Part shown: piece by piece, positions 42,227 to 53,255 of the stretch
Layout: every line of letters begins with the position of its first letter
Position numbering within the stretch: position 1 is the stretch's first letter
Assembly (NCBI RefSeq): GCF_963576615.1
Contig: NC_088711.1
Location: 36,754,121-36,818,120, forward strand
DNA: 64,000 bases
Source of the DNA: Watersipora subatra
Taxonomy: Eukaryota > Bryozoa > Gymnolaemata > Cheilostomatida > Watersiporidae
Direction of reading: 5' to 3'
The notes under the pieces: model-generated
The model's input: the letters and a program-made list of their open reading frames with translations, nothing else
The model's database searches: none
Told to the model about the DNA's origin: nothing
Made by a program: the position numbers and the translations under genes

Positions 42227-42655
42227 AACTAGATGATTGCCTAGCACTGCACGGTTAACAGAATAATTACCTAATAAATTTGAGTAACTTACCTAAAAAG
42301 CTAGATCTTTACTAAAATAATTAATAAAACAATACTCGCATTTTGAGGCAACTTAACAATCGTTACGCGTAACGGCCAAAAGTGCTAGTTATTAACTCCA
42401 AGCAAGCGCTTAAGCGTGAGAATCTTAACCAACATAATGATTGTTTGCACATTAAACCCATTGTTTTCCGTGTAGCTTTTAATGGTTAAGTTCTAGATCT
42501 AGATGGTTAAGCCTCTAGATCTGGAGGTCCCGAGATCAAATCCACTGCCATGTGGATTTTCAATTGCTAGATTATAATTGCTACAACTGGACATAGGGTT
42601 TAACAAAAAGACAAACACTGAGATTTATATACGGTAAATATATATAGATATAGCT
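42227..42655 (+). mobile_element. tRNA-derived SINE, family A, copy 5, with 5' conserved motif
   Basis: Begins with a diverged form of the conserved motif (ACTAGATGATTGCCTAGCAC TGCACGG). About 240 bp later comes the tRNA-like head (TGGTTAAGCCTCTAGATCTG; GAGATCAAATCC), then ATTATAATTGCTACAACTGG and the tail ACTGAGATTTATATAC. Confidence 0.65.
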
Positions 42656-42819
42656 GTTACACAAATATAAGCAAGACGCAAGGGTGCTCTGCTTGTCATC
42701 CTCTGCTGGCCTCTTTATATAGGGAATCGTGTGCTTTGGCCCTTCCCCATTCTAAGTCATCTTGTCTACTTGCCGGAAGTCAGCTATTCGGGCTAAGTTG
42801 AGCCAAGCTGATCTCAGAG

Positions 42820-43026
42820 TTAGCTCAGACACAAAGCTGGTTGGCTCCTACCGCAATATCTCTCAAAATAACTTCTAGCGTACTTGACTGGTACCTTGTC
42901 TTTGTTAACAATAGTGTCATCTATAAAATGATCAGTGCCAAATTCTACCACACCACCCATTGCAAGCACCTTTTTTAGGGCCATAGACATAATCTTTGGT
43001 ACAACATATAGATCAAAACCCATCAA
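42820..43026 (-). pseudogene. Reverse-transcriptase fragment
   Basis: 68 codons including FDLYVVPKIMSMALKKVLAM and TDHFIDDTIVN. A helix followed by (Y/F)IDD about 20 residues later is the RT palm pattern of LTR-type elements. No neighbouring domains are intact, and the family is uncertain. Confidence 0.45.
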
Positions 43027-43859
43027 AGACCAACAACATATAACTTCTCTTCGTATTTTATGGCTTGAAACTTATGAAAGCACAATATCAACATACAACC
43101 ACAGCTAGGTATTTTTTCAAATTGAAAAGAAAACAATTAGGCATTAGCTGCCTCCACCTGCGCAACTTCTCCTGACACATTGTTATGTCTATCTCAAATT
43201 ACAACTGATAAATTAATTCAACTTTGTACCATAGTCTATGACCAGTTTTTAATCATTAGGATAACCATACCAGAGATATCTAATGCTGCAACTATAGACA
43301 TGTTGGCACATTGATCAACATTACGGAGATTAGGTACACTAGCTGAACTCACAGTCAAACAACCTTGACCTATGATAGCATCCATGCTGATTAATGCAGA
43401 ACAACTATATATATAAGTGATCAAGATACATAACAATGAAGTTTGACAGAACAGCTACCTGCCTGTGTTATAATACCTGCCTGTGTGTGAACAGCTACCT
43501 GCCTGGTATAATTCTTCTAGATACCATGTGGTGTTTCAATCCTGCATTTTAATCGGTTTTTGCCATGAGTCATTTTTTACACCCAAATCTTACATGACAT
43601 GCTTGTTGTATAATGGGATTTGTTAGGCTCAAACTGAATTGACACCTGAGGTCAAAGCAGTTGCTGACAGTCACGGCAGTTACGGTAGGTGGATAAAGCT
43701 ATGGGACTATGTAGTATTATGCGGTATTAAAGTGAGTGAAGAAAACAGACAGCCGTCTCTTCTTTGCTATAAATTTGTAAGTAGATATCTTTATACAACA
43801 ATGTCACAACCATTTATCTCGAGACTGCAGGGATAGGGGTATAAAATTAAGTTATAAAA

Positions 43860-44600
43860 GAAGTCGAGGTAGGAACAGCAGGCAAAGATTTAGCCATAGC
43901 AGCAGTGAGGAGAGATATGACAGTCAAGATAGGAAAAGTAGGAAAAGGTATAGGAGCTGATACAGCCCTTGTGATGTAAGGGATAAGTGGAGTATGGAGA
44001 TAACAATATGGACAGAAATAAAAGTAGAGGGAGTCCTATCTGTGAGAGAAACAGTCGGTATGAAAAACAAAATCTGGATAGGCATGACGAGAGGTACAGT
44101 GACTGTGGAAGGGATAGAAATATATTTTCTATGAGCTCTAACAATAGTGAGTACAGTAGCAGAGGCAGAAGTGTTAGATTTTTTGACTTTAGGGATACAT
44201 ATAGTGAAGACCAATGACTAAGTCGGAGAATTGTGCAGTATTTGAAAGTCAATAGAGAGAATGTTGAGTTTATATTTGATACTGGTGCTGAGGTGTCAAT
44301 AGCAACTGAAACAACAGCCAATAAGTTGGAGTTGCAGCTAAAAAGCCATCAACCGCTTTAGAAATTGCTGATGACAGTGAGTTGAAAGGAGTTGGAATGG
44401 TAATAGTTCATTTGAAATGTAGACATAGAACTATCATGGATGCTGAAGGTTATGTGGTGAAATAATTGAGAATGAACTTTTTGGACATTACTGAGTTGAA
44501 GCAGTTGAAATTATTGGCCGTTGTGAATGCATTATTCGAGAGCAAGTTTGAGCTTGTTAAAAGTTTTGAAGGTTATTAAACAAGTTAACCAGGTTGTTTT
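43860..44600 (+). pseudogene. Gag C-terminus and protease remnant of the small LTR element
   Basis: SRGRNSRQRFSHSSSEERYD (Ser/Arg-rich, as in the gag of the 6.8-kb element) is followed, after stops, by NRENVEFIFDTGAEVSIATE near 44251-44310. The aspartic-protease DTG is intact although the frame is broken around it. Confidence 0.7.
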
Positions 44601-44782
44601 TGTTGAGAGCCATTACTACTGCGTTAAATTGTCAAGTTTTAGATGATGTCGAATTGCAAAACCTGACAAATAAGTCAGGCAGGAAGCACGGCGTTGAAAA
44701 ATTCTGTACAGATCAAGATTTTTGCTACAAAAGAAGTGCGAGGAGAAAATAGCTAGGCTGAAAGACCAGCATAAAGCAGCAG

Positions 44783-45091
44783 TTGGAAAATGCCGAGGCA
44801 TGCAGTGTGGCTATACAACAGCTACCCAAAGTGTGGAGGAGGATCACTAAAAATAAACTTGCACTCTATCAAGGGCAGGTTGAAATAAGTAAGTTTGAAC
44901 CTATACCAACAACCATATCAGTAGCGCCACCTTCTGTGCAGTTGAAGACGACCCCGGAGAAGCATTTTCATGGGATGCCTATCATGCCCGCTTTTATTAG
45001 TGAGAGTGGGGTTAAGATAGAGGAGACGGTAACTGAAGTTGAGGAGCCATTATTAACCCAACCAACAAGCTCCAGGCTTGACATTAGGTGA
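44783..45091 (+). CDS. Unidentified ORF inside the small LTR element
   Basis: 102 codons, MENAEACSVAIQQLPKVWRR..., Pro/Thr/Glu-rich toward the C-terminus. No known motif. It could be decayed pol or a downstream ORF. Confidence 0.35.
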   Translation: MENAEACSVAIQQLPKVWRRITKNKLALYQGQVEISKFEPIPTTISVAPPSVQLKTTPEKHFHGMPIMPAFISESGVKIEETVTEVEEPLLTQPTSSRLDIR

Positions 45092-45523
45092 CAGTGTTGG
45101 TAATGAGGATGGTTTTGTGAGTAGCGACGGTGGTCACTAAGGCAGTATGCTGACTCTGTTGCTGACACTAAAGAGAAGAGTATTTTTTGCAGTGGCACAG
45201 GCTCAGACAAGCCAAAGGCACAGTCTATGAAGACCGAATCAGGTAACAAGCATCACAAGTAAGGTGGGTTACTAGATGTGCTTATTGGTAGTTCTGGTGT
45301 GGCCCAAAAAAAGAAAAGACATATTGTATGATGGGATTTGTGGGCTCAGGCTACATTGACGTCTGAGGTCAAAGCAGTTGTTGGTAGTCACGGCAGTTAC
45401 GATAAATGGATAAAACCAGAGGATTCCGTAGTATTATGCAGCATTAAAGCGAATGTAGAGAACAGACAGCCATCCCTTTTTTGCTTCAACACATGTAAGT
45501 AGATATTTTCATACAACAATGCT

Positions 45524-46231
45524 GGCCCACAGCAATTTGTCCACAATCAACACCATGGATCAATATGTTTGCGGTTAGCAACCACAAACATAATGATCCA
45601 CTTTGATCCACTTTTTTTTTATCCTGAGTGAATATCCTACGCAAATACTCCTCAATTGTTTTTTCCTGAATGATTAGGGCACTTATGTAGATATCAAAGG
45701 TGTCAACAGAATCACAAACATATCACCTGCAACCTCATTGACCAATACTTTCTTGTTTTTTGACATTGATAAGACAACTGCCCACGACATGACCGTGACC
45801 TGAGCTAGTCAAGATTGCAGTGCAGTACCTTTGTCCCTCTAGCACAGACCAAAGTAGTGCTACTTCTAAAAGCTAACATAGCTCTGGCTTTGCTGAATAA
45901 TTCTACCAATGTTAGCTTCTCAATATTCAGACTTTTATTTCAACTGTGTATAGCCGTATCAATTGGTGAGGCAGGAAAAAAGTACACCTGATAAGTGGAT
46001 CCCAAAGTTAGTCTAACCCATTAACCTGATCAAGGTGATGTCAGCAAAATAGCCTATATGACAACGGACTCACCATCACCTACTCGTCAACTGCTCATGA
46101 GATTAGAAAGATCGAAATGCCTTACACAACTCACCTGTCAAACATTTATAATTAATTATAACTTCCGAAGTAAAAAAAACAGAGCAAAGTGAGAAAGATA
46201 ATATAGATAATAGGCCTATATTACTAGTATG
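45524..46231. other. No recognisable gene
   Basis: The minus strand shows short protein-like stretches (for example KNKKVLVNEVAGDMFVILL near 45715-45770) broken by stops. Possibly more retroelement debris. Confidence 0.35.
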
Positions 46232-47291
46232 CATAAAAAAAATTGTTTCCTCACCCCGGTTAACCCGTATGGGTGGTACTTTCTGCTCTAACTCGGGTCT
46301 CCTACCAGAAACCTGGGAGTTTGAGCACTCGCCTCAAGATCTAAGCTGTTCTCAATAGCGCACTTTTCTGCAACTCACCTGAGTTGATTGCTGTCAGTAT
46401 TTGGGCAAGCCACATTTTATGCGCCGGTTTTATTGCGCCCAGTGCCCCAATGACTACTGGGATTACAGTTGTTCTTAAATCCCAGCAGTTTTCAATCTCT
46501 TCTCCAAGAGGGAGATATTTCTCTACCTTTTTTTTTTCTTTGCTGGCTATATTGTAGTCATTGGGTACTGCTATATCTATTATAGTAGCCCTCTTGTTCT
46601 CCTTGTCCACCACCACTATATCTGGTTAGTTTGCTAGGACATGCTTGTCAGTCCCGATGTAGAAGTCCCAGACGATCTTAGCGCGGTCATTTTCATTGAC
46701 CTTACCAGGAGCTTCCCACCAGTGTTGTGGTTTATTAAGGCCATACTCGTCACATAGACTTCTATACACAACATTTGCAACATGATTATGCTGCTCAGTG
46801 TATGCGTTTCCTGCTAGTTGCTTGCATCCACTGATGATGTGTTGGATGGTCTCAGGTGTATCTTTGCACAGTCTGCATCTAGGATCGTCTCTAGTGTGAT
46901 AGATTTTTGTTTGGAGTTGCCTTGTTGGGAGCACTTGCTCCTGGGCTGCCATGATTAGCGACTCTGTATTGGCCATTAGGTTTCCTTTGTTCAGCCACAT
47001 ATATGTCTGGTGAAAATCGCCAACCTTAAATATTTGTCGGTGATAAGCACCATGAAGAGGTTTCGTGTGCCAGTCAATTTCCTCATCATCAGGGCGAAGC
47101 TTCTTTGTAAGAGCATCTGATTGAAATTTAGCTAGCAACTTATCTGAAGTGGCCATGGAGGCTGCATATGCTTTGATGCTTTGCTCTTCCTCTTTCACTG
47201 TCTGCTGTACACTTTTGAGTCCCTTACCGCCATCTTTCCTATCGAGATACAATCTAGTAGTATCAGATTTTGGGTGGAGTGCTCGATGCAT
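46232..47291 (-). mobile_element. 5'-truncated non-LTR retrotransposon, 3' end, copy 2
   Basis: The minus strand encodes a pol C-terminus: LDRKDGGKGLKSVQQTVKEE, TRQLQTKIYHTRDDPRCRLC, and a zinc-binding C-x2-C...H...C set (CRLCKDTPETIQHIISGC). At 46624 a stop falls where copy 1 reads Gln. Then VVVDKENKRATIIDIAVPND... to ELQKSALLRTA. The 3' UTR ends GAGGAAACAATTTTTTTTATG, as in copy 1. Confidence 0.8.
46626..47291 (-). CDS. LINE pol C-terminal ORF fragment
   Basis: 221 codons from MHRALHPKSDTTRLYLDRKD to GTDKHVLAN, ending in a stop within the domain. It covers the linker after RT and the Cys/His finger. The RT itself is missing by 5' truncation, the usual outcome of target-primed reverse transcription. 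Confidence 0.75.
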   Translation of the reverse strand: MHRALHPKSDTTRLYLDRKDGGKGLKSVQQTVKEEEQSIKAYAASMATSDKLLAKFQSDALTKKLRPDDEEIDWHTKPLHGAYHRQIFKVGDFHQTYMWLNKGNLMANTESLIMAAQEQVLPTRQLQTKIYHTRDDPRCRLCKDTPETIQHIISGCKQLAGNAYTEQHNHVANVVYRSLCDEYGLNKPQHWWEAPGKVNENDRAKIVWDFYIGTDKHVLAN

Positions 47292-47318
47292 GGTCAGCAG
47301 TTTACGAGTTATATATAC

Positions 47319-47499
47319 ACAAAATTAAAGACACCGAGTGCAAGCAATATGACAAATACATTTTATGAATATATATATCATCTAGTACTATAACATATAT
47401 ATATAACATATATATATGTTATAGTACTATATAATATATATATACATATTCATAAAACGTATTTGTCATATTGCTTGCAATCGGTGTCTTTAATCTTGT
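47319..47499. mobile_element. Foldback palindrome (MITE-like)
   Basis: ATTAAAGACACCGAGTGCAA GCAATATGACAAATAC...TTTTATGAATAT at the left matches the reverse complement of the right arm over about 70-90 bp with few mismatches. The centre is TA-rich (ATATATGTTATAGTAC). It sits just beyond the truncated 5' end of LINE copy 2. Confidence 0.8.
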
Positions 47500-47949
47500 G
47501 CAGCAGTAATAGGGACCGGAAGGTTCCTTTGCAATACGGTTTTGTTTTTAGTTTCCTCATATCGGTAGTATGCTTACATGGTTAGTAACGTATATGCTAT
47601 GTTTTTGCGGATGTTCTGCTGGTTATGGCTAAAATCATTGACACCAAGGCTAAGTTCAATATTGTTAAACTTTCCGCTATCTGTGTGAATTTTACTAATC
47701 AAAAGGCAAAAAAATTGCTCACTCTACACCATGATTATCTCAGTCAACTTATCTACGCAATACCATAATACTTTTTTGGTCAGTGTGACTACATAAAACC
47801 TTTATTACCTCCCAATCAGTGTGTTCATGCAATACCGCCATTGAATTTAAATTATTGTGACTACACAATGTGATCACTACATCAGTACCTTTTAGAATTC
47901 TTTTTTGAGAATGCTGATTTTCAGAGTGCTGCTTCTTAAAAGCTACCTT

Positions 47950-48575
47950 TCAACTCGGTGGTTCTCAGAGTGCTGCCTCATAAAGCTCCTTTTAAAGCTC
48001 TGCTTCATAAAGCACTGTTTTTTAAGCTCTGTCTCAGAAAGCCCTGCCTTTTAAAGCTCTGCCTCATAAAGCACTGTCTTTTAAAGCTCTGTCTTATAAA
48101 GCATTGCCTTTTAAAGCTATGCCTCATAAAGCATTGCCTTTTAAAGCTCTGTCTCAGAAAGCACTGCCTTGTAAAGCTCAGCCTCATAAAGCACTGCCTT
48201 TTAAAGCTCTGCCTCAGAAAGCACTGTCTTTTAAAGCTCTGCTTCAGAAAGCACTGTCTTTTAAAGCTCTGTCTCAAAAAGCACTGCCTTTTAAAGCTCT
48301 GCCTCATAAGCATTGCCTTTTAAAGCTCTGTCTCATAAAGCATTGCCTTTTAAAGCTCTGTCTCATAAAGCATTGCCTTTTAAAGCTCTGTCTCATAAAG
48401 CACTGCCTTTTAAAGCTCTGCCTCATAAAGCACTGCCTTTTAAAGCTCTGTCTCATAAAGCACTGCCTTTTAAAGCTATGCCTCATAAAGCACTGTCTTT
48501 TAAAGCTCTGCCTCAGAAAGCACTGTCTTTTAAAGCTCTGCCTTATAAAGCACTGCCTTTCAAAGCTGTCTCAGA
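47950..48575. repeat. 30-bp minisatellite, about 20 copies
   Basis: Unit TTTAAAGCTCTGCCTCATAA plus AGCACTGCCT. Because 30 is divisible by 3, several frames stay open on both strands (LIKHCLLKLC, RQCFMRQSFK). Degenerate relatives continue to about 49050. Confidence 0.92.
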
Positions 48576-48599
48576 AAGTTGTCATTTGTGATTAACGTA

Positions 48600-49962
48600 C
48601 CGGTAACCAAATGGTTGGTATAGGAGGATGGGTTGTCATTAGAAATGTATTACATACCAGCCTTAAGTGAAGAGAAAATAACTTGAGTTTTTTTCTATAA
48701 AGCAGCAACACAGAGGTATCCACTTCTAGTATAGATTTGATGTCCTTCTTCCAAATTATTAGAAAAGTGGGATGGAAAATGTAGCAAAGCAAGAGAGGAG
48801 GTAACTCAGGCAAATCTTGGGCCGAACTCGTTATCCAAAATGTCGCTACATGGCATGCTGCTTTTTAATTTGCTGCTTTTAACATGCTGCTCTTTAGGGA
48901 GCCTCTTCTCACCATGTTGCATGTCCTCTTAAAATTCCGCAGTTTAGAAAACTGCCTCTGACACTCCTGCTTGTTATAATGCTGCCTTTTAAACTTCTGC
49001 CTCAGACTGCTGATGCTTTTTAGAATGCAGCTCTTTAGAATGCCTTTTCAAATGCAGCACGTTTCTCACCAAATAATTTCCACTACAGCCCGACTATTTT
49101 CCACTTAATAGATTTTGATTACTCGCAATGGAGTAGCATGGCGTGTACTCTTGGTTTAACATTAACATTGCTATTAAGCTGGTAATTTGTGATAAATTAC
49201 AATGATGGATACAACTTCAGATGAATGTTAGTAACGCTTGTGCTGAAGTCTGGGAATGTCTTTAATTCAAATTCAGCAGTTAACTCAGGCCTCATATTTG
49301 AGCTTTTCAGCGTCTACACATAAATATAAACATTTGATCATATTTCAACATCTTTAATAAATAAAGTTAGCAAATGTTTGCTCATATTATCAGTTACTTT
49401 GGTTACAAATTACAAAGATAACAAAAACAGGATCTAGTATGTAAAAGGTGGAGAGAACAAGGCACAGAAGAGAGAAATACAACAAAATACTATAGCACAC
49501 TCGACAGTCTCTGCAAGGCAATTTAGAAACATTAGCAGATGCAATATTATCTTATCGGCAACAATGAAACAGTCTCGATGTTGCAAGTAAATGCATTGCA
49601 GCCTACATATGTTCGAAAATCAATTTTATATAAAAGGATTGTTTGCCAAACAACTACAAACTTGACTCACAAATGTGGCAGATGTGTTGATTTAGCGTCT
49701 ATGTATATACATTTAATTGTATAACATTGTAGTGAGTCAAGTTTCAATCCTTCTTTGTAAATAAGCTTTTTATTATCAATATTTTGTTGGGTGCAAAATT
49801 ATGCTGAGTGCTGACACCCAAACTAACACAGCTTTGCTTTTAGAATCATATTTAAAGACCATTAAAAGTGAAAAATATGTTTAAAACCAAACTATAAGCA
49901 AAGCAATTTTTGACAGAAGACGGTCAATATTGAAAGAATCACGAAAATTGAGCGAAGAGGTC
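48600..49962. other. No recognisable gene
   Basis: AT-rich spacer between the minisatellite and the 3' exon of the minus-strand gene. It includes that gene's 3' UTR. AATAAA-type signals occur (for example TTTATT near 49350), but none can be assigned. Confidence 0.4.
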
Positions 49963-50175
49963 TCAGGCCATAGTGTAGGATTTCATCATTTGAAATGAGG
50001 GATACTGTGGAAGCTGATTCCGAGTGTAGAAAGTGTCTCTAATCAGGGCTGTGCGCCCAAACTCTGGCTTCTTAATCTCATCTTTCTTTATCACATCTCC
50101 GAGTTTCCATCCATATTCCCACGAGCTTAGCAGTGGAAACTGATATTTCCGTTCTGGTACAACTTTGTGTCTCAG
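49963..50175 (-). CDS. Minus-strand gene B, terminal exon
   Basis: Acceptor TTTTTTACAG, phase 0. Encodes 70 residues starting LRHKVVPERKYQFPLLSSWE, then YGWKLGDVIKKDEIKKPEFG, and ending SYTMA at a TGA. Function not recognised. The Pro/Tyr/Trp-rich SSWEYGW motif and the small basic character recall microtubule inner proteins of cilia, but that is only an impression. Confidence 0.75.
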   Translation of the reverse strand: MRHKVVPERKYQFPLLSSWEYGWKLGDVIKKDEIKKPEFGRTALIRDTFYTRNQLPQYPSFQMMKSYTMA

Positions 50176-50204
50176 CTGTAAAAAAGTAGCTGATTGACAG
50201 ATGC

Positions 50205-51170
50205 TAGACAGAGCAGAGAAAAACCTTAAACAGAATAGAGAAGGACACTAGACAGAGTAAAGAAGGACACTAGAAAGAGTGGAGAAGGACACTAGACAGA
50301 GTAGAGAAGGACACTAGACAGATTAGAGAAGGACACTAGATAGAGTAGAGAAGGACACTAGACAGAGTAGAAAAGGACACTAGACAGAGTAAAGAAGGAC
50401 ACTAGACAGAGTAGAGAAGGACACTAGACAGATTAGAGAAGGACACTAGACAGATTAGAGAAGGACACTAGACAGATTAGAGAAGGACACTAGAAAGAGT
50501 GGAGAAGGACACTATACAGAGTAGAGAAGGACACTAGATAGAGTAGAGAAAGACACTAGACAGAGTAGAGAAGGACACTAGACAGAGTAGAAAAGGACAC
50601 TAGACAGAGTAAAGAAGGCCACTAGAAAGAGTGGAGAAGGACACTAGACAGACTAGAGAAGGACACTAGACAGATTAGAGAAGGACACTAGACAGAGTAG
50701 AGAAGGACACTAGAAAGAGTGGAGAAGGACACTATACAGAGTAGAGAAGGACACTAGACAGAGTAGAGAAGGACACTAGACAGAGTGGAGAAGGACACTA
50801 GACAGAGTAGAGAAGGACACTATACAGAGTAGAGAAAGACACTATACAGAGTAAAGAAGGACACTATACAGAGTAGAGAAGGAAACTAGACAGAGTAGAG
50901 AAGGACACTGGACAGAGTAGAGAAGGACACTAGACAGACTAGAGAAGGACACTAGACAGAGTAGAGAAGGACACTAGACAGAGTGGAGAAGGACACTAGA
51001 CAGAGTAGAGAAGGACACTATACAGAGTAGAGAAAGACACTATACAGAGTAAAGAAGGACACTATACAGAGTAGAGAAGGAAACTAGACAGAGTAGAGAA
51101 GGACACTGGACAGAGTAGAGAAGGACACTAGACAGAGTAGAGAAGGACACTAGATAGAGTAGAGTATGTA
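50205..51170. repeat. 22-bp minisatellite, about 44 copies
   Basis: Unit GTAGAGAAGGACACTAGACA plus GA, with variants (GGAG, AAAG; ATAC, AAAG). It fills almost the whole intron between the last two exons of gene B. A stretch of about 200 bp with the same variants recurs near 50760 and 50960, showing multi-unit duplication. Confidence 0.95.
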
Positions 51171-51209
51171 CACTATGTATTACACTATGTATTAGTCAGT
51201 ATTACATAC

Positions 51210-51470
51210 CTTCAAGTATTGGTATCTACCCTTTTCTTCCTTAGTGACACCATCATAGAGTAAGGGGCGTACTTCAGACTCAACAGGCATCATGTCAGCC
51301 ACAATTAGACTTGCACCGCTCCCATATCTGTTTGCTGCTGCCTTGTCAATTGCATCATTCACCGACTTTATGGATCTCTTCGCGAATCGCTTGTCATCTA
51401 GTTTTGGAAGCCCACGGACCACATCCAAATTTGGCTTTATTGCATTCATTTCTATCTTCTTTCTAAATAC
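51210..51470 (-). CDS. Minus-strand gene B, penultimate exon
   Basis: 261 nt, phase 0 to 0, acceptor CATTGCAG, donor GTATGT. Encodes 87 residues: VFRKKIEMNAIKPNLDVVRG, LPKLDDKRFAKRSIKSVNDA, then GASLIVADMMPVESEVRPLL, ending GRYQYLK, which joins LRHKVV in frame. No known domain. Confidence 0.75.
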
Positions 51471-51749
51471 CTGCAATGAAAATGGAGTGAATCAGTTGTT
51501 ATGCATCAATGACAATGTTAACAACTTAACTAAACACTATTACTAAACAACCTTTTTACATCTACAGGCATCCTCAAAGTTCGGACTCTTTCAATACTTT
51601 GTATGTAAGATGCTTGTAGGACTCAAATTACATAATATCATCACTATTACTATTATCAGCTTTGTATTGTTTTCCTTAACTTTTCTCCCAACTTAGTTCT
51701 ACTAGGTTGGCATGAACAAGACCTTTCAGAGGATATTTGCCGATCCTAA

Positions 51750-51850
51750 CAGGGCCATCTGCCGCATAACCTGGTATTTCTTGGCATCAACTCTCAGTAG
51801 TCATCCTGAGAGTTGATAAGAAATACCAGTTGGTGCAGCAGACAGCCCTG
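51750..51850. repeat. About 45-bp hairpin, MITE-like
   Basis: CTGGTATTTCTTGGCATCAA CTCTCAG pairs with CTGAGAGTTGATAAGAAATA CCAG. The pairing extends imperfectly outward (GGGCCATCTGC with GCAGACAGCCC). An ATT microsatellite follows. Confidence 0.8.
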
Positions 51851-51857
51851 TCTGCGG

Positions 51858-51922
51858 CACCATTATTATTATTATTACTATTATTATTATTATTATTATT
51901 GTAATTATTATCATTATTGTAG
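51858..51922. repeat. ATT trinucleotide microsatellite
   Basis: ATTATTATTATTACTATTAT and so on, interrupted. Confidence 0.9.
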
Positions 51923-52049
51923 GTACTACTACATCTTATTATAAGTAGTAGTACACTGTCAGTCTAGCGCTGTGAGCGATTGAGAGGTGTGTCGCTAAAG
52001 CACAGAGAATAAGTAGCTGCACAATTAATTATCAGCCTGAAAGATGAAT

Positions 52050-52215
52050 GATTGGTGCTGTGGTAGCATGCCAGGTGACAGAGTGGAATGACACGAGTTT
52101 GAATCCCATAGGAAGTAATTTTTTTCCAACTCCCGATTGTGGCTTCAGACTGACGAACACAGATCTTATTATAATAAAGACTATTGCTCTTATAGCAGTC
52201 TCCCGACATGATAAT
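52050..52215 (+). mobile_element. tRNA-derived SINE, family B, copy 1
   Basis: Head TGGTGCTGTGGTAGCATGCC (A-box side) and CGAGTTTGAATCCC (B-box). The tail CTTCAGACTGACGAACACAG TCTTATTATA-type is shared with the minus-strand copy at 60455 but not with family A. Confidence 0.6.
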
Positions 52216-52333
52216 GACTGTTTTCACTTTGGCCAAATGTAACATCTCTGGCTTGCCTTATTTATTCCCATTCTTGTTCCTAAGAGTCTGTGTATTGTTT
52301 GTACAACTCCTAGAAGCTATGTAGTTAACTTAC

Positions 52334-52366
52334 CAGGTAGTCACTGAAGTTTTGACCGATAAAAAT
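52334..52366 (-). CDS. Gene B, candidate small exon
   Basis: 33 nt between GCTAG and a strong GTAAGT donor, phase 0 to 0, reading IFIGQNFSDYL, which would join VFRKK. Support is splice sites and phase only. Confidence 0.35.
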
Positions 52367-52984
52367 CTAGCACAAGCTTTCATCATTAACCACCTTAACA
52401 TAAACTTACATATAAAACTTTAAGATAATCATTATCTTCGTATGTCTTCATTAAATCTTCAGATAATCTTGAAGTACCTTAGCGACGGAATCAGAGGTTA
52501 CACAGGAAGACCTATAACCACTTCTATAAATATTCTAGTGATTAGCTTTCATGTGTCTAAATATGTGTTTCGTATTTACAAGTACATGTATTTGTAAATA
52601 TTGATTGGTTTTTTAGCTATAAAGACAAATGCTCAAAGTTACTTAAAAACAATACAAAGATGCCATAATATTAAATAATATTAAAAGAGTATATAGAGAA
52701 GATCAAATAAAATATAGAAGCAACAATTAACCGACCTTTAGGCATGGTCAAGGCAAACTTACTCTTGTGACTACAATCAACATTGAATGGTTACCCGAAA
52801 CAGTTATGGACAAACGCGCGCGCACACACACACTTTTATATTAGACCACCACTATTGCGCAAACCTACACATATACAGATCTGAAGTAATGGCAAAGATT
52901 GATGCCAGAGAGACTCTAATGCAGACGAGTCTTGCTACCATCTGGTGATATCATCAGCCTGGATGAGTCAAACCTTATGACTCA

Positions 52985-53255
52985 CAACATTGGAAACCCA
53001 AGCCCCTTATGTTACCTACAGACTGTGGCTACAACTTGACAACTGTTACCTACAGACTGTGGCTACAACTTGACAACTGTTACCTACAGACTGTAGCTAC
53101 AACTTGACAACTGCTACCTACAGACTGTGGCTACAACTTGACAACTGTTACCTACAGACTGTAGCTACAACTTGACAACTGCTACCTACAGACTGTAGCT
53201 ACAACTTGACAACTGTTACCTACAGACTGTAGCTACAACTTGACAACTGCTAACA
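52985..53255. repeat. 34-bp minisatellite, about 7 copies
   Basis: Unit TGTTACCTACAGACTGTGGC plus TACAACTTGACAAC, with C/T and G/A variants. Confidence 0.92.

Larger units (their letters stand above)
43604..45518 (+). mobile_element. Small decayed LTR retrotransposon (1.9 kb)
   Basis: Two 197-bp LTRs (43604-43800 and 45322-45518), bounded TGTTGTA/TATTGTA...ATACAACA and about 83% identical by eye, flank an internal 1.5 kb. The 5-bp target duplication ATGCT is at 43599-43603 and 45519-45523. A purine tract (AAAAAAAGAAAAGACA) precedes the 3' LTR. Inside are a Ser/Arg-rich gag tail and a protease with FDTGAEVSIAT, then nothing resembling RT or integrase. It is internally deleted, so non-autonomous. 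Confidence 0.85.

Noticed and set aside
47958-48595. Repeat proteins LIKHCLLKLC / RQCFMRQSFK
   Set aside because: 30-bp minisatellite read in frame; multiple overlapping frames and no start context or splice structure.
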